Shown here: positions 1 to 6,521 of the stretch, one piece after another
Numbering within the stretch: the first letter of the stretch is position 1
Layout of the letters: every line of letters starts with the position of its first letter
Assembly (NCBI GenBank): GCA_002417685.1
Contig: DICP01000010.1
Coordinates: forward strand, 10,157 to 17,450
DNA length: 7,294 bases
Source: Candidatus Mesolinea sp. UBA5823
GTDB taxonomy: Bacteria > Chloroflexota > Anaerolineae > Anaerolineales > Anaerolineaceae
Direction: 5' to 3'
The notes under the pieces: generated by a model
Database searches by the model: none
Told to the model about the DNA's origin: nothing
Seen by the model: the letters and a program-made list of their open reading frames with translations, nothing else
Position numbers and translations under genes: made by a program

Positions 1-2
1 CA

Positions 3-668
3 CTCCCGAAGCTTAGCCTACCTACTGCCCCCAAACAAGCCGAACAGAAGGAGCGCATCTTCCTGCCCTTAGCTTTGCGCAGCGATGAACAGCAAGTAAA
101 GATCCTCAATAACTCCAGCATGTATATCGAAAAATCAGAAATCGAAATCCTCCATATTGTGGGGGAAATCGCCAACAACAGCCCAGACCCAATTCATAAT
201 CTCAGTATAACCGCGCTACTCTACCCTGCTAATGGAACCACCGCAATCACAACCATTCATGCATCCCCCTTCATCTCGGCGCTTGCTCCAGGGGAGAAAA
301 CTTGCTTTAACCTCTACTTGGAAAAGCCGAGGACCTATGCACGTTATGAATTTGCCAAGCTGAGTTATGAAGTCGGCGCAGAGCCAACCAGCACGTTTGA
401 AACCCGCCAGGTAACCGCTGGGTGGGATGAAGATAATGACTGGTACATGCTCAGAGGGCAGGTGCAGAACACAGGTGAAACTCCATTTGCTGATGTTCGC
501 GTCATTGCCACGCTCTATGATTCTAACAATAAGGTGATAGGCTGCGACCAAACCTTTGTGTTGTATGAAGGCGAAAATCCTTTTTCAGCGGGTACATTCT
601 CGCTCTACTTTATGGATAAGCTTTATGACCAAGTCGATGCGTATCGTTTGCAAGTTGTGGGGCAATAA
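3..668 (+). CDS. Tandem FxLYD-like repeat protein, 5' end cut off by the window
   Basis: The reading frame is open from the left edge (codon at 3-5) to TAA at 666-668, giving 221 visible residues. A TTG at 75 is the first possible start, but it has no ribosome binding site and coding-like sequence continues upstream, so I read the gene as a C-terminal fragment. Two related units are visible. Unit 1 (about 153-377) contains VGEIANN, LSITALLYPANG and LSYEVG. Unit 2 (about 447-665) contains LRGQVQN, VRVIATLYDSNN and YRLQVVG. Each has the pattern 'G.(I/V).N....(L/V)....ATLYD..G' of FxLYD-type beta-sandwich domains, which are usually found in exported or surface proteins of unknown role. Any signal peptide or membrane anchor would lie outside the window. 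The gene ends 84 bases before the -35 box of the next operon. Domain family is moderately sure; function is unknown. Confidence 0.75.
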   Translation, partial: LPKLSLPTAPKQAEQKERIFLPLALRSDEQQVKILNNSSMYIEKSEIEILHIVGEIANNSPDPIHNLSITALLYPANGTTAITTIHASPFISALAPGEKTCFNLYLEKPRTYARYEFAKLSYEVGAEPTSTFETRQVTAGWDEDNDWYMLRGQVQNTGETPFADVRVIATLYDSNNKVIGCDQTFVLYEGENPFSAGTFSLYFMDKLYDQVDAYRLQVVGQ

Positions 669-670
669 AG

Positions 671-704
671 TTACAGGGCAAAGAATAGGGTAAATTCCCT
701 GTGA
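671..704 (+). other. Weak stem-loop after the FxLYD-like gene
   Basis: ACAGGG (673-678) pairs with CCCTGT (697-702), with one extra U-G and one U-A pair outside. An alternative, tighter hairpin uses AGGG (687-690) and CCCT (697-700) around a six-base loop. No T-run follows, so it does not meet the usual form of an intrinsic terminator. It may still mark the 3' end of the upstream transcript. Confidence 0.3.
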
Positions 705-742
705 ATTTGCTTAAACTTTCCTAAATCAACCTCTACCTTCTG

Positions 743-754
743 CAAGAATTCTTG
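743..754. promoter_or_regulatory. Perfect 12-base palindrome, candidate MarR operator
   Basis: CAAGAATTCTTG equals its own reverse complement over all 12 bases. Its last three bases (752-754) are the first three of the -35 box, so a dimer bound here would block RNA polymerase. MarR-family dimers bind short palindromes near their own promoters, and the next gene encodes a MarR-family protein. The palindrome is seen directly; its use as operator is inferred. Confidence 0.5.
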
Positions 755-780
755 ACATTCTATCTAAAAAGTCATATAGT
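752..780 (+). promoter_or_regulatory. Sigma-70-type promoter of the MarR-ABC operon
   Basis: The -35 box TTGACA (752-757) is a full consensus match. A 17-base spacer leads to TATAGT (775-780), five of six matches to the -10 consensus. Transcription should begin near 786-788, leaving a leader of about 26 bases before the GTG at 813. This is the best promoter in the window and sits correctly in front of the operon. Such a strong core promoter fits a gene set held off by a repressor. Confidence 0.8.
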
Positions 781-789
781 TCACCCCGT

Positions 790-810
790 TTAACTATTAA
801 GCGAGGTTAA
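790..810. promoter_or_regulatory. Spaced inverted repeat TTAAC-N11-GTTAA in the leader
   Basis: TTAAC (790-794) is the reverse complement of GTTAA (806-810), with arm centres 16 bases apart. It lies between the predicted transcription start and the MarR start codon and overlaps the ribosome binding site. It could be a second regulator site that blocks elongation or initiation. With only five AT-rich bases per arm, chance occurrence is quite possible. Confidence 0.25.
803..806 (+). promoter_or_regulatory. Ribosome binding site for the MarR gene
   Basis: GAGG at 803-806 lies six bases before the GTG at 813. It supports GTG as the start codon; no ATG in this frame has comparable spacing. Confidence 0.65.
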
Positions 811-812
811 TT

Positions 813-1307
813 GTGTCTGAGACTCTTTTAGCGTTATTGCACGCATATGCTGAAAAGGCAATGAAACACTCGATTTTTGCCTTCATGACCTATATTCAGC
901 AAGCCAACCTCTCTGCCTCTCAAGTTAATGCAATGTTTTTCCTAATGGACCACCCTAACAGTTCAATGAACGCCTTAGCGAATAAATTAGGCATTACCCG
1001 CGCAGCTGTTTCTCAATTGGTGGACCATTTGGTTAAACGTGGTTATGTCGACCGCAAAGTAGACCTGCAAGACCGACGGACAAAACGGCTATCTCTCACT
1101 GAAAAGGGATTATTGACAATGAAAGAATCCCAACGCGCACGCCACAGGTGGTTGCAAGATTTGGTTAACGCCTTCACACCTGAAGAGCAAAGCACCCTGA
1201 TTCCCGCAATGCGGTTGCTTAACGCGGGAATGGATAAGTTAGCCTCTGAAGCACCCCTAAGGAATAAAGCCGTGACACGCAATATCAATGAAGAGGAAAC
1301 TGTATGA
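813..1307 (+). CDS. MarR-family winged-helix transcriptional regulator
   Basis: The 164-residue product has the usual length for a MarR regulator, a dimeric cytoplasmic DNA-binding protein that normally represses its own operon until a small ligand binds. The N-terminal helices (about 1-30) and the last 40 residues should form the dimer interface. The winged helix-turn-helix spans about 34-100: 'LSASQVNAMFFL', then 'SMNALANKLGITRAAVSQLV' (51-70) with the recognition helix near 62-72, then the wing with the family hallmark D88-R89-R90 and 'RLSLTEKG' (92-99). The GTG start is chosen from the GAGG six bases upstream. The gene is first in a three-gene operon behind a near-consensus promoter with a palindrome over the -35 box, and its TGA overlaps the ATG of the first ABC gene. 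It very likely controls the exporter. The inducer cannot be read from the sequence. Confidence 0.93.
   Translation: MSETLLALLHAYAEKAMKHSIFAFMTYIQQANLSASQVNAMFFLMDHPNSSMNALANKLGITRAAVSQLVDHLVKRGYVDRKVDLQDRRTKRLSLTEKGLLTMKESQRARHRWLQDLVNAFTPEEQSTLIPAMRLLNAGMDKLASEAPLRNKAVTRNINEEETV
1292..1297 (+). promoter_or_regulatory. Ribosome binding site for the first ABC gene
   Basis: AGAGGA at 1292-1297 lies six bases before the ATG at 1304, inside the last codons of the MarR gene. With the ATGA stop-start overlap it indicates translational coupling. Confidence 0.65.
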
Positions 1308-3547
1308 AAAAATTGTTTCAGTTTATTAAACCTTACTGGCCAAACATTCTATTAACTGTTGTATTGCTTTTCATCATGACAAATACCGACTTAGCGCTGC
1401 CAGATTACCTCTCTAGGATCATCAATGTTGGTATCCAACAAAATGGTATCGAAAACGCAGTACCAGAAGCCTTGCGTAAAAGCACCATGGACCAAATCAA
1501 TCTGTTTCAATCCGAGGAGGAAAAGGCTCAAACTTTAGCAGCCTACCTGCTCGTGGAACCTGGCACCGATGAAGCTGCAAAATACGTTCCGGATTATCCA
1601 TTAGTCTCCTTACAGCCGGTTTACATCCTTCAACAAAAGGATTCTGCTACGATCACTCAGCTTGAAGCCATCATGACGAAGCCACTGATCCTTGCCTTTG
1701 GCATCGATATGCTCTCTCAAAACCCGGAACAAGCCGCCACGCTTTTAGGGCCAGAGTTTGCCGAGCAAGTTCAATCCTTACCTCCGGGCACCGACCTCAA
1801 AGCAATGCTCTTCCAATTGCCGCCAGCGCAATTGGAAGCCCTGAAAACTACGGTTTATAAGCAGCTCGACGCCTTGGAGCCTTCCATGCTTACCCAAATT
1901 GCGGTTCAAGCGGTCAGCCAAGAGTACTCCGTCTTGGGGGTTAACTTAGCCTCGATTCAGAACAAATTTATTTTGAACGTTGGTGGGTTGATGATCCTTA
2001 TGGCGCTTATCTCCGTGATCACCTCGATTTCGGTGAGCTACTTATCTGCGCGTACGGCAGCCGGTGTTGCCCGCGATACACGTATTGCCGTCTTTGAAAA
2101 GGTAGAAAACTTCTCTGGCGAGGAATTCAATAATTTCTCCACCAGTTCTTTGATCACAAGAACTACCAATGACATTGCTCAAATTCAAATCGTGATTTTT
2201 ATGATCATGCGGCTGGCTTTGAATGCACCTATCATGGGCATCGGTGCCGTTCTCCGCGCCATCGACAAGAGCGCCAACATGTGGTGGCTCATCGCTTTAG
2301 CAGTGGTTGTGCTCACTGGGATGATCATGATCGCTTTTGCTTTGGTGATGCCGAAGTTTAGGACCCTTCAATCTTTAATTGATCGCCTGAACCTTGTAAT
2401 CCGCGAGAACCTTACCGGTCTTATGGTTGTGCGTGCCTTCCGCAAGGAAGAATACGAAGAAAAACGCTTTGAAAAAGCCAATCGGGACTTAGCCAACACA
2501 AATGTTTATATTGGCAGGGTTCTAAGTGTGATTTTTCCGTTTATCAACCTGATCATGTCTGGGCTATCTATTTTGATCATCTGGGTCGGCGCTCATGAGG
2601 TTGCCCAATCAGCACTGCAAGTAGGGGATTTGATTGCCTTTATGCAATATTCCATGCAAATTATGTTCTCCTTCATCAGCTTGGCGATGTTGTTTATCAT
2701 CCTGCCGCGGGCATCCGTTTCTGGTGAGCGCATTGCTGAAGTCTTGGAAACGCCTATCGTCATTCAGGACCCACCACATCCGCTGCAGTTCAGCCAGCCT
2801 GTTCGTGGAGAGCTCGTATTTGATGATGTAGACTTTAGGTACCCAGGCGCCGAAGAAGACCTCTTGCACGATATTAGCTTCATTGCCAAGCCAGGGAAAA
2901 CCACTTCGATCATTGGCTCCACCGGCAGCGGCAAGTCCACACTCGTGAACCTGGTGCCCCGCTTCTTTGACGTCAGCAAAGGCAGAATCCAGATAGACGG
3001 CATTGATATCCGCGATGTAACGCTGAAGGATTTACGAGCCCAAATTGGTTACGTCCCGCAACGAGGTGTGCTCTTTAGCGGCACAATTGAATCCAATATG
3101 CGGCTTGCCAAGCCAGACGCGACCGTAGAAGAAATTATAGATGCCCTGGATACCGCCCAAGCAATTGATTTCGTTATGGCTAACCCTGATGGCTTACAAA
3201 CTGAAGTGGCGCAGGGCGGCACGAACTTCTCTGGCGGGCAGAAGCAGCGCTTATCCATTGCACGCGCCTTGGTGAAAAAACCACCCATATATATCTTCGA
3301 TGACAGCTTTTCAGCGCTCGATTTCAAAACCGATGCAGCTCTGAGGAGTGCACTCAGCAAAAAGGTAGGCAATAGCACCGTCCTTATTGTGACCCAACGC
3401 GTAGCCACAGCCAAAAATTCCGACCAAATTCTAGTATTGGATAACGGCAGAATTGCCGGGGTTGGCACCCATCAGGAACTGATGAAAACTTGCACGGTTT
3501 ACCAAGAGATCGCCAGCTCGCAGTTGAGTAAGGAGGAATTACTATGA
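1304..3547 (+). CDS. ABC exporter half-transporter with degenerate ATP site and large extracytoplasmic insertion
   Basis: This 747-residue inner-membrane protein is a fused permease-ATPase of the multidrug/lipid exporter type. TM1 is about residues 13-34. A hydrophilic stretch of about 180 residues (41-221) follows and should lie outside the cell. The remaining membrane segments run from about 222 to 468. The ATPase domain starts near 500: Walker A GSTGSGKST (538-546), Q-loop Q586, canonical signature FSGGQ (642-646), Walker B ending D666-D667, D-loop SALD (670-673) and switch TQR with Q698. The usual catalytic Glu is Asp and the switch His is Gln, as in the degenerate half of heterodimeric exporters such as TM287/288. 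Half-transporters are usually 570-620 residues, so the excess is the insertion. Both ends overlap neighbouring genes by ATGA. The partner is the next gene; substrate unknown, drug or toxic metabolite likely. Confidence 0.93.
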   Translation: MKKLFQFIKPYWPNILLTVVLLFIMTNTDLALPDYLSRIINVGIQQNGIENAVPEALRKSTMDQINLFQSEEEKAQTLAAYLLVEPGTDEAAKYVPDYPLVSLQPVYILQQKDSATITQLEAIMTKPLILAFGIDMLSQNPEQAATLLGPEFAEQVQSLPPGTDLKAMLFQLPPAQLEALKTTVYKQLDALEPSMLTQIAVQAVSQEYSVLGVNLASIQNKFILNVGGLMILMALISVITSISVSYLSARTAAGVARDTRIAVFEKVENFSGEEFNNFSTSSLITRTTNDIAQIQIVIFMIMRLALNAPIMGIGAVLRAIDKSANMWWLIALAVVVLTGMIMIAFALVMPKFRTLQSLIDRLNLVIRENLTGLMVVRAFRKEEYEEKRFEKANRDLANTNVYIGRVLSVIFPFINLIMSGLSILIIWVGAHEVAQSALQVGDLIAFMQYSMQIMFSFISLAMLFIILPRASVSGERIAEVLETPIVIQDPPHPLQFSQPVRGELVFDDVDFRYPGAEEDLLHDISFIAKPGKTTSIIGSTGSGKSTLVNLVPRFFDVSKGRIQIDGIDIRDVTLKDLRAQIGYVPQRGVLFSGTIESNMRLAKPDATVEEIIDALDTAQAIDFVMANPDGLQTEVAQGGTNFSGGQKQRLSIARALVKKPPIYIFDDSFSALDFKTDAALRSALSKKVGNSTVLIVTQRVATAKNSDQILVLDNGRIAGVGTHQELMKTCTVYQEIASSQLSKEELL
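3530..3536 (+). promoter_or_regulatory. Strong ribosome binding site for the second ABC gene
   Basis: AAGGAGG at 3530-3536 is a near-perfect Shine-Dalgarno sequence seven bases before the ATG at 3544. It is the strongest in the operon and fixes the start of the second subunit. Confidence 0.8.
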
Positions 3548-5442
3548 GTAATGCATCAAACTCAGAAAATACCACAAACCAAAACAAAGCCCCTTCACCA
3601 ACAAAACCTGCCCAAAGGCAAGGCTTTGGCGGCGGGCCAGGATCTCGCTTTGTACCCGGGGAAAAGCCGCGCGATTTCAAGGGGACCATGCAGCAATTGC
3701 TTGGCTACCTCGGTAAGTACAAGTGGACTATCGTGGTGGTCTTGTTCATCGCGGCTGCTTCAACCGTCTTCAGTATCTTCGGCCCACGCACCTTAGGGCA
3801 GGCTACCACCGCCTTATACGAAGGCGTCCTTCGCATGGTCAGAGGTGAAGGCGGCATTGACTTCAATGAGATTGGGACGATCTTGCTGCGCGTCTTGGCG
3901 CTTTATTTGAGCGCAGCAACTTTGCAGTTAATTCAGGGCTTCATCATGACCACTATCGCGGCGGATATCACCTTCCGCTTCCGTCAGGAAATTGCGCATA
4001 AAATTCACCACTTACCCTTGCGCTATTTCGACCACATTACCCACGGTGAGGTGCTTTCACGCGTCACCACCGACGTAGACGTGATTAGCCAGACGCTCCA
4101 GCAAAGCCTTTCCCAAATCATCACTTCGATCGTCAGCGTGATTGGGATTTTGGTAATGATGCTGACAATTAATGTTACGCTAACTTTGATTGCACTCACG
4201 ATCATCCCGCTTTCCATGCTAATCATCCGCTATGTCATCAGCCATTCCCAAAGGTTTTTCCGCAAGCAGCAGGAATACTTGGGGCATGTCAATGGGCATG
4301 TGGAAGAAATGTATGGCGCCCATGTGGTCCTGAAAGCCTTCAATGCGGAGGACCAAAGTATCAGTACGATGAACGAGCTCAACAGCACGCTTTACGATAC
4401 CGCTTGGAAGGCTCAACTGTTCTCGACTATGATCCGACCTATCATGCACTTTATTGGCAACGTTGGGTACGTGGCTGTGGCGATTGTTGGCGGCAACCAG
4501 GTCATTCAAGGCCGCTTGATGATTGGCGATATTCAAGCGTTTATCCAATACATGCGCTCTTTCCAGCAGCCCCTTTTGGAAATTGCTAACATATCCAACA
4601 TCCTGCAGCAAACGGCTGCCGCTGCTGAACGGGTATTCGATTTCCTTAACGAGCCTGAAGAAGTGCCTGATCCAGAAAATCCGGTCATCCCAGAAAATGT
4701 TCAAGGAAATGTATCCTTCGACCATGTACGCTTTAGTTATGAACCTGGTACGGTGGTAATCAAAGATTTCTCAGTTGAGGTTGACCCCGGGCAGCAAATC
4801 GCAATCGTCGGTCCTACCGGCGCCGGCAAAACCACGCTGGTTAAGCTTCTCATGCGCTTTTATGAGTTAGACGATGGCGAGATAACTATCGATGGCACCA
4901 ATATCATTCGCTTTAGGCGCCATGATTTGCGCGGTATTTTTGGCATGGTGCTGCAAGATACTTGGCTGTTTAATGGCACGATCTACGATAACATTCGCTA
5001 CGGACGAGAGGATGCGACTTACGAAGAAGTGGTGCGCGCCGCTGATATGGCTTATGCCGATCACTTTATCCGCACGCTGCCTGGCGGATACCAGATGGTG
5101 CTCAACGAGGAAGCCAGCAATATCTCCGCCGGCGAAAAACAGCTGCTGACCATCGCGCGTGCCGTTTTAGCGAACCCAACCATTTTAATCCTGGATGAGG
5201 CGACCAGCTCGGTGGACACCCGTACCGAAATTCTGATCCAGAAAGCAATGGATAAGCTCATGCGAGGTAGAACCAGCTTTATTATCGCCCACCGCCTTTC
5301 GACCATCAAGAATGCTGACCGCATCTTGGTCCTCCGCGATGGCGACATTGTGGAGCAAGGCAAGCATGATGAGCTGCTCGCTAAAAACGGTTTTTATGCC
5401 GAGCTTTATAACAGCCAATTTGCCTTGCAAGTGGAGTTTTAG
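3544..5442 (+). CDS. ABC exporter half-transporter, catalytic partner subunit
   Basis: The 632-residue product is an inner-membrane permease-ATPase. Residues 1-45 form a polar, Gly/Pro/Lys-rich tail, probably disordered and cytoplasmic. Six membrane segments are predicted near 59-80, 110-140, 185-207, 208-232, 295-318 and 327-350. The first outer loop is short, unlike that of its partner. The ATPase domain has Walker A GPTGAGKTT (423-431), Q-loop Q471, Walker B LILDE with catalytic D551-E552, D-loop SSVD (555-558) and switch H583, all canonical. Its signature motif is ISAGE (527-531) instead of LSGGQ. That change pairs with the Walker B and switch changes in the upstream subunit, so the heterodimer should have one working and one degenerate ATP site. 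The gene overlaps the previous one by ATGA behind AAGGAGG and is followed by a strong terminator. It is the last gene of the operon. Confidence 0.94.
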   Translation: MSNASNSENTTNQNKAPSPTKPAQRQGFGGGPGSRFVPGEKPRDFKGTMQQLLGYLGKYKWTIVVVLFIAAASTVFSIFGPRTLGQATTALYEGVLRMVRGEGGIDFNEIGTILLRVLALYLSAATLQLIQGFIMTTIAADITFRFRQEIAHKIHHLPLRYFDHITHGEVLSRVTTDVDVISQTLQQSLSQIITSIVSVIGILVMMLTINVTLTLIALTIIPLSMLIIRYVISHSQRFFRKQQEYLGHVNGHVEEMYGAHVVLKAFNAEDQSISTMNELNSTLYDTAWKAQLFSTMIRPIMHFIGNVGYVAVAIVGGNQVIQGRLMIGDIQAFIQYMRSFQQPLLEIANISNILQQTAAAAERVFDFLNEPEEVPDPENPVIPENVQGNVSFDHVRFSYEPGTVVIKDFSVEVDPGQQIAIVGPTGAGKTTLVKLLMRFYELDDGEITIDGTNIIRFRRHDLRGIFGMVLQDTWLFNGTIYDNIRYGREDATYEEVVRAADMAYADHFIRTLPGGYQMVLNEEASNISAGEKQLLTIARAVLANPTILILDEATSSVDTRTEILIQKAMDKLMRGRTSFIIAHRLSTIKNADRILVLRDGDIVEQGKHDELLAKNGFYAELYNSQFALQVEF

Positions 5443-5475
5443 TCCCAAAGCAACACGAATAACAACACATTACAT

Positions 5476-5512
5476 ACCGCGGCTGCGCAAATACGCAGCC
5501 GCGGTCCTTTTT
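5476..5512 (+). terminator. Intrinsic terminator of the MarR-ABC operon
   Basis: ACCGCGGCTGCG (5476-5487) pairs perfectly with CGCAGCCGCGGT (5494-5505), giving a 12-base GC-rich stem with the six-base loop CAAATA. The run TTTTT follows at 5508-5512. It lies 33 bases after the stop of the second ABC gene and should end most operon transcripts. Confidence 0.93.
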
Positions 5513-5516
5513 AAGG

Positions 5517-5522
5517 TACAAT
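5517..5522 (+). promoter_or_regulatory. Candidate -10 box for a leaderless kinase transcript
   Basis: TACAAT matches the -10 consensus at five of six positions and ends six bases before the ATG at 5529, so transcription would start at or beside the start codon. There is no usable Shine-Dalgarno site: AAGG at 5513-5516 is 12 bases from the ATG, which is too far. No -35 box is seen; that position falls in the terminator stem. The arrangement is typical of leaderless genes but is unproven here. Confidence 0.5.
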
Positions 5523-5528
5523 TTCGGC

Positions 5529-6467
5529 ATGATCATCACGCTCACCCCGAACCCCAGTGTTGATCGCACTTTGCATGTGCCACAACTACGCTTTAACGAA
5601 GTACTGCGTGCTCATGATGTCCGAGTCGACTGGGGCGGAAAAGGTTTTAACGTCTCCCGTGCGCTGCGCATTCTTAATGAAGAAACGTTAGCGCTCGCTT
5701 GGGTAGGCGGAGGCACCGGCAGAATGGTGCAGCACGGGCTCAATCAATTAGGGATCAAGACCGATTTCGTCTGGGTGGAGGAGGAAACCCGCATCAACAC
5801 CGTGGCACAGGAAGATAGCGGTGAATGGTATATCCGCCTCAATGAGCCTGGTCCACATATCCCCGAAGATGCTATCCAATCCTTACTTGCTAAAGCTGAA
5901 GCTTATGCCAGCAAGAATGACATTTGGGTGACAGCGGGCAGCCTACCGCAAGATGTGCCAGCCGATTTTTACACTCAGCTCATTCAGCTGCTCAAAAACA
6001 AAGGGGTAAGGGTCTTTTTCGATGCGAATGGTGAGGCTTTGAGAGCTGGTCTTTCTGATCCTCCGTTTTTAGTCAATCCTGATATCACCGAGACAGAAAA
6101 CTATGTAGGCTTTTCTATCCATAATTACGAGGATGCCAAGCGTGCTGTGCTTCCATTTTTACGCTTAGGCGTTGAATATGTAGCTCTCTCGATTGGAGGT
6201 TTAGGGCTTCTCATGGCTTCTCAGCAGGAGATGATGTTGGCGACGCCACCCAAAGTGAGCATCCGCAACGTGACTGGCGCTGGGGATGCCCTTATGGCTG
6301 GGATGGCTTATGGTTTTGCGCGAGAAATGCATCTGCGCGAAATTGCCCGGCTTGGGGCAGCCTTTAGTGCTGTCGCTGTCGCTACTGCCTCCTTAGCCTC
6401 AGTGAAAAACAGCGATGTAGAAGCCATGCTGCCACGTGTGGAAGTGCGCACAGTTAATGTAATGTAA
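5529..6467 (+). CDS. PfkB-family hexose-phosphate kinase (1-phosphofructokinase/tagatose-6-phosphate kinase type)
   Basis: This cytoplasmic kinase should transfer phosphate from ATP to a sugar phosphate, most likely fructose 1-phosphate or a related ketohexose phosphate. The 312 residues match the family length. The start 'MIITLTPNPSVDRT' is the classic N-terminus of this subgroup and fixes the ATG. Other landmarks are GGKGFNVSRAL (36-46), TRIN (88-91), NEPGP (105-109), 'VTAGSLP' (134-140) and the catalytic and anion-hole motif GAGD (250-253) with base D253. TRIN and NEPGP favour the 1-phosphofructokinase/LacC branch over ribokinases. The usual KPN..E segment reads N183-P184-D185..E188, an odd change in a Mg/ATP-binding motif. 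The gene stands alone after a terminator, with no visible fruA or transport gene. Substrate cannot be settled from sequence. Confidence 0.9.
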   Translation: MIITLTPNPSVDRTLHVPQLRFNEVLRAHDVRVDWGGKGFNVSRALRILNEETLALAWVGGGTGRMVQHGLNQLGIKTDFVWVEEETRINTVAQEDSGEWYIRLNEPGPHIPEDAIQSLLAKAEAYASKNDIWVTAGSLPQDVPADFYTQLIQLLKNKGVRVFFDANGEALRAGLSDPPFLVNPDITETENYVGFSIHNYEDAKRAVLPFLRLGVEYVALSIGGLGLLMASQQEMMLATPPKVSIRNVTGAGDALMAGMAYGFAREMHLREIARLGAAFSAVAVATASLASVKNSDVEAMLPRVEVRTVNVM

Positions 6468-6492
6468 GTAATTAGCAGCGGCAACGAACCTC

Positions 6493-6521
6493 AGTAAATA
6501 GAACGCAAAAATGAATTTACT
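6493..6521. other. Weak AT-rich hairpin between convergent genes
   Basis: AGTAAAT (6493-6499) pairs with ATTTACT (6515-6521) around a 15-base loop, in the 53-base gap between two convergent stop codons. The stem is AT-rich and lacks a proper T-run on the plus side. It might help end transcription from either side, but it is not a convincing terminator. Confidence 0.2.

Noticed and set aside
75..77. TTG as the start codon of the first gene
   Set aside because: No Shine-Dalgarno sequence is nearby and the frame stays open and protein-like to the left edge, so the gene most likely begins outside the window.
671..704. Intrinsic terminator after the FxLYD-like gene
   Set aside because: A stem can form, but the loop is long for the best pairing and no T-run follows. 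It is kept only as a weak stem-loop.
3049..3468. Long open frame on the minus strand inside the first ABC gene
   Set aside because: It lies antisense to the well-conserved ATPase domain, has no recognisable domain or ribosome binding site, and is a codon-bias shadow. The same applies to the minus-strand frames at 4219-4725 and 5061-5363.
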